Part shown: piece after piece, positions 18,301 through 26,545 of the stretch
Layout: each line of letters starts with the position of its first letter
Position numbering within the stretch: the first letter of the stretch is position 1
Source: Lachnospiraceae bacterium
GTDB taxonomy: Bacteria > Bacillota > Clostridia > Lachnospirales > Lachnospiraceae
Reading direction: 5' to 3'
DNA: 64,000 nt
Assembly (NCBI GenBank): GCA_017542245.1
Contig: JAFXXN010000134.1
Coordinates: forward strand, 61,826-125,825
The notes under the pieces: model-generated
Seen by the model: only the letters and a program-made list of their open reading frames with translations
Told to the model about the DNA's origin: nothing
The model's database searches: none
Program-made: the position numbers and the translations under genes

Positions 18301-19162
18301 GTTAGATTATAACAAAGACTTTACAAGGATCAGCTACTCAGGTCCTGCACTTAGTGGTGCTAAGCCTAAGATTTTGATCCCCGCATTCCCTGGAACAAAC
18401 TGCGAGTTTGATTCTGCAAAGGCTGCAAGGGATGCCGGATTTGATCCTGAGATCATAGTTATAAAGAACTTGACAGCAGAAGCAATCACAGATTCTGTTA
18501 ATTACTTTGCAGATGCGGCTAAAACCGCTCAGGGCATCTTCCTTCCAGGTGGATTCTCAGGCGGTGATGAGCCCGACGGTTCAGCTAAGTTCATCATTGC
18601 ATTCCTTCGTAACCCCAAGGTTACAGAGGCTGTTGAGAACCTGTTATACAAGAACGACGGACTTATGTGCGGTATCTGTAACGGCTTCCAGGCACTCTTA
18701 AAGTCAGGTCTGCTGCCTTATGGTCATATCATCGAGACCGATGAGAACAGTGCTACCCTTACCTTTAACACCATAGGCCGCCATCAGTCAAAGCAGGTAC
18801 GCACACGTATTTGTTCAACTAAGTCTCCTTGGCTTAAGTTAACAAAAGTTGGCGATATCTACAATGTACCGATATCACACGGAGAGGGACGTTTCTTCTG
18901 TGATGAGGCTCAGATACGTAAGCTCGCAGAAAATGGTCAGATTGCTACCCAGTATGTAGATCTTAACGGTAATCCTACAAGCGATATCGCATTCAACCCG
19001 AACAATTCTGCATTCGCTATTGAGGGTATCACCTCTCCTGATGGGAGAATCTTCGGTAAGATGGGTCACTCCGAGCGTTATGACAAGGGTCTGTATAAGA
19101 ACGTAGCCGGAAACTATGAGATCAATATGTTTAAAGCGGCTGCAAACTATTTCATTAAGTAA
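15341..19162 (+). CDS. purL: phosphoribosylformylglycinamidine synthase, single-chain
   Basis: 1273 residues from the ATG at 15341 with AAGGAG at about 15329-15334. This is the large fused form: N-terminal domain, FGAM synthase domain ([41 protein letters not shown]), a second AIRS-like half, and a C-terminal class I glutaminase with nucleophile Cys in [11 protein letters not shown] and the catalytic HGEGRF. It converts FGAR to FGAM with glutamine and ATP. Firmicutes with the Bacillus-type system use separate PurS/PurQ/PurL; here all are in one chain. A terminator follows at 19244-19281, which marks the end of the cluster. Confidence 0.96.
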   Translation: [1273 protein letters not shown]

Positions 19163-19243
19163 TAAGTCTAAGTCTTTCTGATATTGCCGTTAAATAGTGA
19201 TTTACCAAGAACATTTATAAAAAAGTAGTAAGAACAAATAAAG

Positions 19244-19281
19244 AAATAGCTTCAGAAGGAATGACCTCTGGAGCTATTTTT
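19244..19281 (+). terminator. intrinsic terminator after purL
   Basis: A 13-bp stem (19244-19256 with 19267-19279, one G-U pair) is followed by a T-run. It closes the purine transcription unit. The rest of the 19163-19492 gap shows only the promoter of the next gene pair. Confidence 0.8.
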
Positions 19282-19401
19282 GTGCTATTTTAACAACAAA
19301 TTCTTGAAGAAATGGTAATGGAATCAATCATAACGACTCACAAAACAAATCAATATAATGGTAAAATTAATATAAAAGCCTTCAAAATGATTAGTTTTTG
19401 C

Positions 19402-19430
19402 TTGACTGTTTACTTTGATAGTGATATATT
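19402..19430 (+). promoter_or_regulatory. promoter of the HTH/HipA-like pair
   Basis: TTGACT (19402-19407) and TATATT (19425-19430) are 17 bp apart with TG one base before the -10 (extended -10). Confidence 0.7.
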
Positions 19431-19492
19431 ATAGGCGATGGGTAAAGAAAAGCAGTTGAATAAATTTTGAGATTTATGTGTGGTGATTGACG

Positions 19493-20038
19493 ATGAAGGC
19501 TAATAAGTATGTGATTCCGGAATACATAAGCGGTGAAGAAATAAAAAATATGAGGAAAAGCTTGAAAATGACACAGAAGGTCTTTTCAGAATTTATAGGG
19601 GCATCTGTACCAACGGTAGAGCGTTGGGAAAGCCAAGAACAAGTTAGGGGACCGGTGGTAACGTTGGTAGAGATATTAAAAAGGAATAAGAACATTCCTG
19701 AAAAACTGGCAATACCGGCAGAAAGACTAAAACTTCGCCTATACTATATGTTTGAAAATATGGTATGTACAATTATAGATGTAGATGAAAGCGAAAGAAA
19801 GGTTCAAATAAAGAACTATATTGATAATCCTCAGTTTCGGGCATTTGGCATAAATACTGAACCGTCATTCGAAGATTATGAGGAGTTTCTGGAATCAAGA
19901 TGCTTTTCTAGGACCAGAGATAAGCTGAAGCTGGAACTGCAGAGGCTTGGAGTACCATTTTATGATCCTCTCCTGATAGTCGAAAAAACGGAGGGTAGGA
20001 TGGCTGAAGATAGATTCTGGATAAGGATTGAGAGGTGA
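19493..20038 (+). CDS. HTH protein, likely antitoxin/regulator of a HipA-like kinase
   Basis: 181 residues from the ATG at 19493 (GGTGAT upstream is a modest ribosome binding site; a TTG lies 6 bp earlier). Residues about 15-60 form an XRE-like helix-turn-helix (EIKNMRKSLKMTQKVFSEFI, SVPTVERWES). The C-terminal half is a separate domain ending DPLLIVEKTEGRMAEDRFWIRIER, which I do not recognise. Its stop codon overlaps the start of the HipA-like gene by 4 bp (GTGA), so the two are translationally coupled. By position it plays the HipB role, with an additional domain that might act like the HipS subunit of three-part HipBST systems; that comparison is inference. Confidence 0.65.
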   Translation: MKANKYVIPEYISGEEIKNMRKSLKMTQKVFSEFIGASVPTVERWESQEQVRGPVVTLVEILKRNKNIPEKLAIPAERLKLRLYYMFENMVCTIIDVDESERKVQIKNYIDNPQFRAFGINTEPSFEDYEEFLESRCFSRTRDKLKLELQRLGVPFYDPLLIVEKTEGRMAEDRFWIRIER

Positions 20039-20850
20039 TTTTTATTGTAGAATTATTTGAAAAAAGTCTTATAGAAACAGGCAGACAGTCATCTAAAGGA
20101 AATCAACTGAAATGGAAAGATAATGGAATCTGGTTCAAAGCTGATTACACAGGATATGAGGGGCTTTCTGAATATGTTGTTTCACATTTACTTCAGAAAT
20201 CGACATTGTCACCATCGGAATATGTAGTTTACGAGCCGGAACAGATAAAATACAAGGCGGTAATATTCAATGGGTGCAGGAGCACGGATTTTTCATGCGG
20301 ATGGCAGGTGATCACAGCTGAACGTCTGTTTAAAAAACAATATGGAATAAGCCTTAATGCATGTATATATGCTTTGGAAAACGTATGCGACCGTCTGAAG
20401 TATCTTACAGAACAGGTTGAAAGGATAAGCGGCATTAAGGATTTTGGTAAATATATGGGCAAGCTTCTGACTATAGATGCACTTTTTTTAAATGAAGACC
20501 GGCATACTCACAATATTTCTGTACTTATGGATGGCATGGGCAGTTTTAAGCTCTGCCCTATATATGACAATGGGGCAGCCCTGTTATCTGACACCACGAT
20601 GGATTATCCTTTGGGGATAGATGTTTACAATGCAATAAAGGCGGTAAAGGCAAAAACCCTGTGTGACTCATTTGAAGAACAGTTGGATGCTGCGGAAAGC
20701 CTTTATGGACCCTGCATTAGTTTTTTCTGGAATGAAAAGGATGTTTTGCAGCTGTTGGAGGAGGTTGGCTGCTACGAAAAAAGGATTACCGAAAGGGTTT
20801 TAGAGGTTCTTTTGGAACAAAGACGCAAGTATGCGTATTTATTTAACTAA
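20035..20850 (+). CDS. HipA-like kinase, compact form
   Basis: 271 residues, far shorter than the ~430 of HipA. Kinase features are a candidate ATP-binding Lys35 (IWFKADY), Glu46 in the next helix, the catalytic loop NEDRHTHN at 153-160 (Asp155, Asn160) and the metal-binding Asp178 in PIYDNG. These match the HipA C-terminal domain; the N-terminal HipA subdomain seems missing. HipA kinases phosphorylate aminoacyl-tRNA synthetases and cause growth arrest; the target here is unknown. The start is GTG overlapping the upstream stop codon. After the stop lies a fragment of an unrelated surface-protein gene, suggesting that the pair was inserted. Confidence 0.75.
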   Translation: MIFIVELFEKSLIETGRQSSKGNQLKWKDNGIWFKADYTGYEGLSEYVVSHLLQKSTLSPSEYVVYEPEQIKYKAVIFNGCRSTDFSCGWQVITAERLFKKQYGISLNACIYALENVCDRLKYLTEQVERISGIKDFGKYMGKLLTIDALFLNEDRHTHNISVLMDGMGSFKLCPIYDNGAALLSDTTMDYPLGIDVYNAIKAVKAKTLCDSFEEQLDAAESLYGPCISFFWNEKDVLQLLEEVGCYEKRITERVLEVLLEQRRKYAYLFN

Positions 20851-20859
20851 GAACGTAAG

Positions 20860-20949
20860 GCCGATCCGGGGGCTAAAGTTAGTGTAAAGTATGGTAAGAA
20901 GACCTATACAGCAACAGCTGATGCAAATGGTATTTTCCGTTTATTATAA
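20860..20949 (+). pseudogene. relic of a surface-protein Ig-like repeat
   Basis: Frame 20860-20949 reads ADPGAKVSVKYGKKTYTATA then DANGIFRLL and a stop: 29 residues with the GKKTY..A....G.F pattern of bacterial Ig-like repeats in cell-surface proteins. There is no start or ribosome binding site, so this is the 3' end of a gene whose remainder is gone. Confidence 0.5.
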
Positions 20950-21063
20950 CAGAAACCTTTTCATTCCGGCCTAATATTCGCCAAAAGTTCACCATTGGAA
21001 AAAATTAGCAATTTGGATAATTAACCTTCCTAAATCGAATGATATAAAATGGTGGATATATGA

Positions 21064-21092
21064 TTGACAAACGAGATATAATGGTATATAAT
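21064..21092 (+). promoter_or_regulatory. consensus promoter of the first HTH-Uma2 gene
   Basis: TTGACA (21064-21069) and TATAAT (21087-21092), 17 bp apart, match the sigma-A consensus exactly. The ATG is only 20 bp after the -10, so the mRNA leader is about 14 nt. Confidence 0.8.
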
Positions 21093-21112
21093 AGGTGGGG
21101 GAGGTGAAATTA

Positions 21113-22006
21113 ATGACGATTAATGAAATGCTTGAGCTAAAGAAGGAATACGGATTTTCCTATGAATACATCGCGGAAAAGTCTGGCGTGCCGGCGAGTA
21201 CAGTGCAAAAAGTCTTCTGTGGAACTACTAATGCACCAAGGAGAACTACCCTAGAGGCTTTGCGAAAGGTGTTTGAACCTTTAAAGTCCAAGGATAACCA
21301 TGTAGTTAATCCAGAAAAAATCAAGGAGAGAAACAAATGCAGTTACGCAGATGGTCATATAGAAGACGACCAGAATATTAGCTATGTCTACGAGGAACCG
21401 GAAGAAACATATACCACAAATGGGACCAGTGCCCTACAGCCTGACGATTATAAAAATAAAACTATAGATGATTACTATGCATTGCCCCCGGATATTAGAG
21501 TAGAACTAATAGACGGTGTATTCTATGATATGGCATCGCCTGCAACAACTCATCAGAAGATAAGCTTGTTTTTGGCAATGACGCTACAGGCTTTTATTGA
21601 TGCTAACAATGGTTCATGTCAGACATATGCGGCTCCAACTGATGTTCAGCTCGACTGTGATGAAAAGACCATGGTGCAGCCGGACGTTTTTGTCCTGTGT
21701 GATGAAGACAAAGATGAAGAAAAATGTATTTTTGGTGCTCCGGACTTAGTCATAGAGATTCTTTCACCTTCGACACGATATCATGATACTATGCGAAAAC
21801 TGTATAAATACAGGAATGCAGGGGTAAGGGAGTACTGGATTGTTATGCCGAGAGAATTGAAGATTCGGGTATATTTCTTTGAAAAATCTGATACGCCGAT
21901 AGAATACTCGTTTATGGACAAAATCCCCGTAGGTATATGGGAAGGCAGATGCAAGGTTGATTTTAGCAGGATATATGAGAAGATAAAAAAGAATCTTTAT
22001 GATTAA
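21113..22006 (+). CDS. HTH-Uma2 family protein (PD-(D/E)XK fold), copy 1
   Basis: 297 residues from the ATG at 21113 (GGGGAGGTGA site 7 bp upstream). Residues 1-55 are an XRE-like helix-turn-helix (YEYIAEKSGVPASTVQKVF). After a variable linker, residues about 125-297 are a Uma2/DUF820 domain with VQPDVFVLCDE, GAPDLVIEILSPST and YKYRNAGVREYWIV, the conserved restriction-endonuclease-like core. Uma2 proteins are widespread putative nucleases of unknown role, often in many copies. A related gene with the same domain order lies at 25383-26303. Confidence 0.85.
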   Translation: MTINEMLELKKEYGFSYEYIAEKSGVPASTVQKVFCGTTNAPRRTTLEALRKVFEPLKSKDNHVVNPEKIKERNKCSYADGHIEDDQNISYVYEEPEETYTTNGTSALQPDDYKNKTIDDYYALPPDIRVELIDGVFYDMASPATTHQKISLFLAMTLQAFIDANNGSCQTYAAPTDVQLDCDEKTMVQPDVFVLCDEDKDEEKCIFGAPDLVIEILSPSTRYHDTMRKLYKYRNAGVREYWIVMPRELKIRVYFFEKSDTPIEYSFMDKIPVGIWEGRCKVDFSRIYEKIKKNLYD

Positions 22007-22013
22007 AAATCTC

Positions 22014-22042
22014 TTGACAATTATAAATTTTTGTGAGATAAA
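22014..22042 (+). promoter_or_regulatory. promoter of the metG leader
   Basis: TTGACA (22014-22019) is followed after 17 bp by GATAAA (22037-22042), with TG one base upstream (extended -10). Confidence 0.6.
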
Positions 22043-22069
22043 TATATAAACTAAATTGATACCAAAGGC

Positions 22070-22318
22070 AATGAAAGGAAGAGTAAGCTGTAAGGATGTC
22101 CACAGAGAGTCCGCGTATGCTGAGAGCGGATGGCAAAGAGATGGCTGAAAATGGTCCCGGAGCTGCGGAGCCGAGGAGTTATCTTAGGTTTCGACGGGTT
22201 CACCCGTTACAGTGAGGACTGTTGATGGACAGTTGCTAAGGCTTTTGCTGTGAAGCAGAAGTGAATTAAAGTGGTACCACGTGAGTCAGACTCTCGTCTT
22301 TAATTAAGACGGGAGTTA
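22070..22318 (+). promoter_or_regulatory. T-box leader of metG
   Basis: A tRNA-sensing leader of about 250 nt. The T-box AAAGTGGTACCACG is at 22268-22281; in TGGT the variable T pairs with a tRNA discriminator A, which suits tRNA-Met. A stem I-like region with ATG within GCGTATGCTGAGAG (about 22115-22130) is a candidate specifier. The terminator is the 11-bp stem 22290-22300/22306-22316 followed by a T-rich tract. Uncharged tRNA-Met should stabilise the antiterminator and raise metG expression. Confidence 0.9.
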
Positions 22319-22345
22319 TTTTTATTTTACAAGGAGAGAAAGCAT

Positions 22346-23983
22346 ATGAGTAGGAAACCGTATTACATCACAACAGCGATAGCTTACGCTTCGGGAGTTC
22401 CCCATATCGGGAATACATATGAGATAATACTTGCCGACAGTATCGCAAGATACAAAAGGCAGCAGGGTTATGACGTGTTCTTCCAGACGGGAACCGACGA
22501 ACATGGATTGAAGATTGAAGAAAAAGCTGCTATCAAAGGAATCGAACCCAAGGAATATGTGGATATGATTGCAGGGAAAATAAAAGATATCTGTGATCAC
22601 TTAAATATTTCCTATGATAATTTCATCCGGACCACGGATGAGTATCATGTGAGCCAGATGCAGAAAATATTTAAAAAGCTTTATGACCAGGGCGATATAT
22701 ATAAAGGAAAATATCAGGGAATGTACTGTACTCCGTGTGAATCCTTCTGGACCGAGTCACAGCTAAAGGACGGAAAATGTCCCGACTGCAGAAGGGAAGT
22801 TCATCCGGCAAGCGAAGAGGCATATTTCTTAAGATCGAGCAAATATGCCGACAGGCTTATAGAACATATCAACTCCCATCCGGAATTCATACAGCCTGTA
22901 TCCAGGAAAAATGAGATGATGAACAATTTCCTTCTGCCTGGACTTCAGGACCTATGTATATCAAGGACTACAGTAAAATGGGGTATCCCGGTTGATTTTG
23001 ATGACAAGCATACCATATTTGTGTGGATGGATGCTTTGACCAATTACATCACAGGTCTCGGTTACAATGTGGATGGAGCAAGCGATGAAAAATATGCTAA
23101 GTTCTGGCCTGCAGACCTTCATCTGATAGGAAAAGACATCATCAGGTTCCATACCATTTACTGGCCGATATGGCTGATGGCACTCGGAGAGCCGCTTCCG
23201 AAGCAGATATTCGGACATCCCTGGCTCCTTCAGGGTGGTGAAAAGATGAGCAAGTCAAAGGGCAATGTAATCTATGCGGACGACCTAATCTCCCTTTTCG
23301 GCATCGATGCCGTAAGATATTTTGTACTTCACGAGATGCCTTTTGAAAATGACGGAGTGATCACTTGGGAGCTTGTTGTGGAAAGAATCAATTCCGACCT
23401 GGCAAATGTACTGGGAAATCTGGTGAACAGGACAATTTCCATGACAAATAAGTATTTCGATGGCGTGGTTGAAAGAACAGGGGTCAAGGAGAGTATAGAT
23501 GATGACCTGCTCTCAGTAGTTACCGGGACAAAGGCAGCGGTAGAGTCTGAAATGGCAGGGCTCCATGTGGCAGACGCCATTACGGAAATCTTCAATCTGT
23601 TCAAACGCTGCAACAAGTATATAGACGAGACCACCCCGTGGATATTGGCCAAGGATGAGACCAAGAAGAACAGGTTAAAAGAAGTTTTGTACAATCTGAC
23701 CGAAAGTATCAGCATCGGTGCGGAACTGCTTAAAGCTTTTTTACCGGATACCTCGGAAAATATATTAAAGCAGCTGAATGTACCTTCAAGGGAATATGAT
23801 ACCTTAGGCGAGTTCGAGCTTTATCCTTCAGGAAATAAGGTTACAGAAAAGCCGGAAATACTTTTTGCCAGAGTGGATATTAAGGAAGTCTTGGAAAAGG
23901 TTGAAATAATAAAGAATAAGCAAGTGGCCGAATTTAATGCGGAACAGGCAGAGATAGAGGCTTATAATGCTAAGAAATTTTAA
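22346..23983 (+). CDS. metG: methionyl-tRNA synthetase
   Basis: 545 residues. Class I motifs are PHIGN (HIGH-like) near residue 15 and KMSKSKGN near 298. The zinc knuckle CTPCESFWTESQLKDGKCPDC is in the connective domain. There is no C-terminal EMAP-II-like tRNA-binding domain, so it is the short form. It charges tRNA-Met in the cytosol. It is controlled by the T-box leader immediately upstream, and a strong hairpin follows. Confidence 0.96.
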   Translation: MSRKPYYITTAIAYASGVPHIGNTYEIILADSIARYKRQQGYDVFFQTGTDEHGLKIEEKAAIKGIEPKEYVDMIAGKIKDICDHLNISYDNFIRTTDEYHVSQMQKIFKKLYDQGDIYKGKYQGMYCTPCESFWTESQLKDGKCPDCRREVHPASEEAYFLRSSKYADRLIEHINSHPEFIQPVSRKNEMMNNFLLPGLQDLCISRTTVKWGIPVDFDDKHTIFVWMDALTNYITGLGYNVDGASDEKYAKFWPADLHLIGKDIIRFHTIYWPIWLMALGEPLPKQIFGHPWLLQGGEKMSKSKGNVIYADDLISLFGIDAVRYFVLHEMPFENDGVITWELVVERINSDLANVLGNLVNRTISMTNKYFDGVVERTGVKESIDDDLLSVVTGTKAAVESEMAGLHVADAITEIFNLFKRCNKYIDETTPWILAKDETKKNRLKEVLYNLTESISIGAELLKAFLPDTSENILKQLNVPSREYDTLGEFELYPSGNKVTEKPEILFARVDIKEVLEKVEIIKNKQVAEFNAEQAEIEAYNAKKF

Positions 23984-24015
23984 GTTTCAGACAATTATAA
24001 CTGTAAAAATGAACC

Positions 24016-24061
24016 AAAAGTGTCTGAAACTTATCAAAAATGATATGTTTCAGACACTTTT
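24016..24061. terminator. bidirectional terminator between metG and ald
   Basis: A 15-bp perfect stem (24016-24030 with 24047-24061) has A-rich and T-rich ends on both sides, fitting termination of the convergent metG and ald transcripts. A third copy of its TTTCAGACA sequence directly follows the metG stop codon (about 23984-23993). Confidence 0.8.
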
Positions 24062-24099
24062 AACTAGGGAAGATAGTGAATTTAGTTTGTATTTTAGTA

Positions 24100-25209
24100 T
24101 TATATAAGGCTTGTAAGCTCTGTAAATTCATAACCATGAGCCAGAGCAACATTCTTGTTTGTGAGCTTTCCGTTATAACAGTTTACGCCGGTATAAATAG
24201 CGTTACTCTTTTTAGCAGCGCCTTCCAATCCTTCGCCGGCTATCATAAGTCCGTACTTGAGTGTAGCATTGGTAAGTGCTATGGTACTTGTTCTAGGAAC
24301 AGCACCGGGCATATTTCCTACACAATAATGAACTACACCGTCTTCTATATAAACAGGGTCGTCATGAGTGGTAACATGACTGCTTTCACCACATCCACCC
24401 TGGTCGATAGCCACATCTACAAATACAGCTCCGTTCTTCATCTCGGGAAGATACTTCTTCTTGAATAGTTTAGGAGTAGATCCACCAGGAATAAGAACAG
24501 AACCGATAACCAGATCGGCATCTTTGACTACTCTTTCTACATTACTGTCATTACTTACAAGAGTCTGTATATGTGCACCAAACATATTGTCAAGTTCTTC
24601 AAGTCTCTTTAAATTTACATCGAGTATCGTAACATTAGCTCCCATTCCAACTGCAATCTTACATGCATTCATACCAACTGTTCCGCCGCCAAGGATTACT
24701 ACATTTGCCTTAGGAGTACCGGGTACACCTGCTAAAAGAATTCCTTCGCCGCCAAATCTCTTTTCAAGATATTTAGCACCTTCCTGAATAGAAAGGCGTC
24801 CTGCTATCTGAGACATAGGTGCAAGACAGGGAAGAAAACGGTCTTCCTGTATGGTCTCATATGCAACAGCTTTTACTTTTCCGTCGAGTAATGCATCCAT
24901 CTGTTCCTTGTCGGCTGCAAGATGAAGATAAGTATATAATATCAAGCCTTCATGGAATAAACCATATTCCTCAGGGAGCGGCTCTTTAACTTTTATCATC
25001 ATATCTGACAGATGCCATACATCAGCTGCATTATCTATCAGTGAAGCCCCTGCATTAACATATTCGGTATCTGCAAAACCGGAACCAACGCCGGCGCCTT
25101 TCTCCATATACACATGATGTCCTGACCCTACATATGCACGAACATTGTCCGGTGTCAAACCTACACGGAATTCATTGTTTTTGATTTCCTTTACACAACC
25201 AATTTTCAT
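24100..25209 (-). CDS. ald: alanine dehydrogenase
   Basis: 369 residues, the usual ~370. The N-terminal MKIGCVKEIKNNEFRVGLTP with EKGAGVGSGF is typical; the NAD-binding Rossmann segment is VVILGGGTVGMNACKIAVGMG, and DVAIDQGGCGESSHVTTHDDPVY is the conserved C-terminal block. It oxidatively deaminates L-alanine to pyruvate and ammonia with NAD, or runs in reverse. The ribosome binding site is AAGGAG. It has its own consensus promoter. Confidence 0.96.
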   Translation of the reverse strand: MKIGCVKEIKNNEFRVGLTPDNVRAYVGSGHHVYMEKGAGVGSGFADTEYVNAGASLIDNAADVWHLSDMMIKVKEPLPEEYGLFHEGLILYTYLHLAADKEQMDALLDGKVKAVAYETIQEDRFLPCLAPMSQIAGRLSIQEGAKYLEKRFGGEGILLAGVPGTPKANVVILGGGTVGMNACKIAVGMGANVTILDVNLKRLEELDNMFGAHIQTLVSNDSNVERVVKDADLVIGSVLIPGGSTPKLFKKKYLPEMKNGAVFVDVAIDQGGCGESSHVTTHDDPVYIEDGVVHYCVGNMPGAVPRTSTIALTNATLKYGLMIAGEGLEGAAKKSNAIYTGVNCYNGKLTNKNVALAHGYEFTELTSLI

Positions 25210-25286
25210 TTACCCTGTTCTCCTTATGAATTAAAATTTTTAAAACACTTTGGAACTTTATAGATTTATGTGACAGTTCCATAATG

Positions 25287-25315
25287 ATTATAAAAAAATT
25301 TTATATATATGTCAA
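25287..25315 (-). promoter_or_regulatory. consensus promoter of ald
   Basis: On the minus strand TTGACA (25310-25315) and TATAAT (25287-25292) are spaced by 17 bp, an exact sigma-A consensus about 80 bp upstream of the ald ATG. Confidence 0.8.
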
Positions 25316-25382
25316 TTAAATTAGTTACAGTTCTGTCAGCTCTTCAAATATTCATAAAATATCCTTTGAGATGTTCGTTAAT

Positions 25383-26303
25383 TTAATCGTTCTCAAATAA
25401 GAAGCTTATTTTATCATATATTTTTTTAAAATCAACCATGCACCTTCCATCCCATATATTCACAGGGACAGTATCGAAGAAAGAATAAATCTCCGGTATA
25501 TCAGTTTTTTCAAAATAGTATACCGTAATCTCGAGACTATCTATATTGACTATCCAGTATTCTCTGACGCCCGCTTTCTTATATTTGATCAGCTTTTTAC
25601 CCATATCAATATTCCATGTTGATGGAGAAAGTATTTCTACAACCAGATCCGGCGCGCCCATTATTCTATCTTTCTTTATTTTATTCCTATCACACACTAC
25701 CATGACATCAGGCTGTACCATAGTTTTATCATCGCAGTCTAACTGAACATCCATTGGAGCTGAATACGGAAGGCATCGTCCATTATTAGAATCTATGAAC
25801 TGAGAAAATGCTGTAAGCAAAGCTGGTATTATCCCCTGATGATCTGAAGTAGGCGATGCCATATCATATAAAACTCCATCAATTAGTTCTGCACGTACTC
25901 CTTCAGGGAGTGCCAAATAATCTTTTATGGTTTTATCGGCTTTTCTATTTACAACTTTCTTTGATTGCTTGTCTTTGTATATACTGTTTTTATTACCATC
26001 TATATATCCATATATAACAGATTCTGACTTTAGAGCACTTGATCCGGCAATATCATAGTCATCTTCGTTACCCTCACATGCATACCCAGTATCATATATG
26101 TTACTAAATAACATATCATCAACATGTCTCTCATCAGTTCTAAAAACTTTATATAAAGCATCTAATGTAGTCTTTCTTGGCGCAGATGTAATCTTTCCCA
26201 GTACTTTCTGTACAGTACTTATAGGGACTCCGGACGTTTCTGCTATATATTTGTAAGAATATCCATATTCTTTTTTCTTTTGATTCATTTCATCTATAGT
26301 CAT
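25383..26303 (-). CDS. HTH-Uma2 family protein (PD-(D/E)XK fold), copy 2
   Basis: 306 residues with the same architecture as 21113-22006: N-terminal helix-turn-helix (YKYIAETSGVPISTVQKVL), divergent linker, and Uma2 domain with VQPDVMVVCDR, GAPDLVVEILSPST and YKKAGVREYWIV. The two proteins are closely similar at both ends while the linker (about residues 55-125) has diverged. The leader is about 55 nt from its own consensus promoter. The role is unknown; the HTH suggests DNA binding or autoregulation. Confidence 0.85.
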   Translation of the reverse strand: MTIDEMNQKKKEYGYSYKYIAETSGVPISTVQKVLGKITSAPRKTTLDALYKVFRTDERHVDDMLFSNIYDTGYACEGNEDDYDIAGSSALKSESVIYGYIDGNKNSIYKDKQSKKVVNRKADKTIKDYLALPEGVRAELIDGVLYDMASPTSDHQGIIPALLTAFSQFIDSNNGRCLPYSAPMDVQLDCDDKTMVQPDVMVVCDRNKIKKDRIMGAPDLVVEILSPSTWNIDMGKKLIKYKKAGVREYWIVNIDSLEITVYYFEKTDIPEIYSFFDTVPVNIWDGRCMVDFKKIYDKISFLFEND

Positions 26304-26365
26304 ATGCTTTATCTCCCCAACATCTTATTCTACTTATTTGGAAATAGAAATTTTATTTCTATCCA

Positions 26366-26394
26366 ATTATAATCCATAAATTATCATTTGTCAA
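26366..26394 (-). promoter_or_regulatory. consensus promoter of the second HTH-Uma2 gene
   Basis: On the minus strand TTGACA (26389-26394) and TATAAT (26366-26371) are 17 bp apart, an exact consensus, as for the paralogue. Confidence 0.8.
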
Positions 26395-26545
26395 AATATT
26401 TGTTCAGAAACTATATTATAAGTGATACTATATGGATAAATAGTGGATGGTCAAGAATATAAAGTGAACGTTCCGGCTAAAATACGGATATCCACTTGAA
26501 ATATCATGGATTATGAGTTAATATAGCAGGTGAGGAGTGTATATT

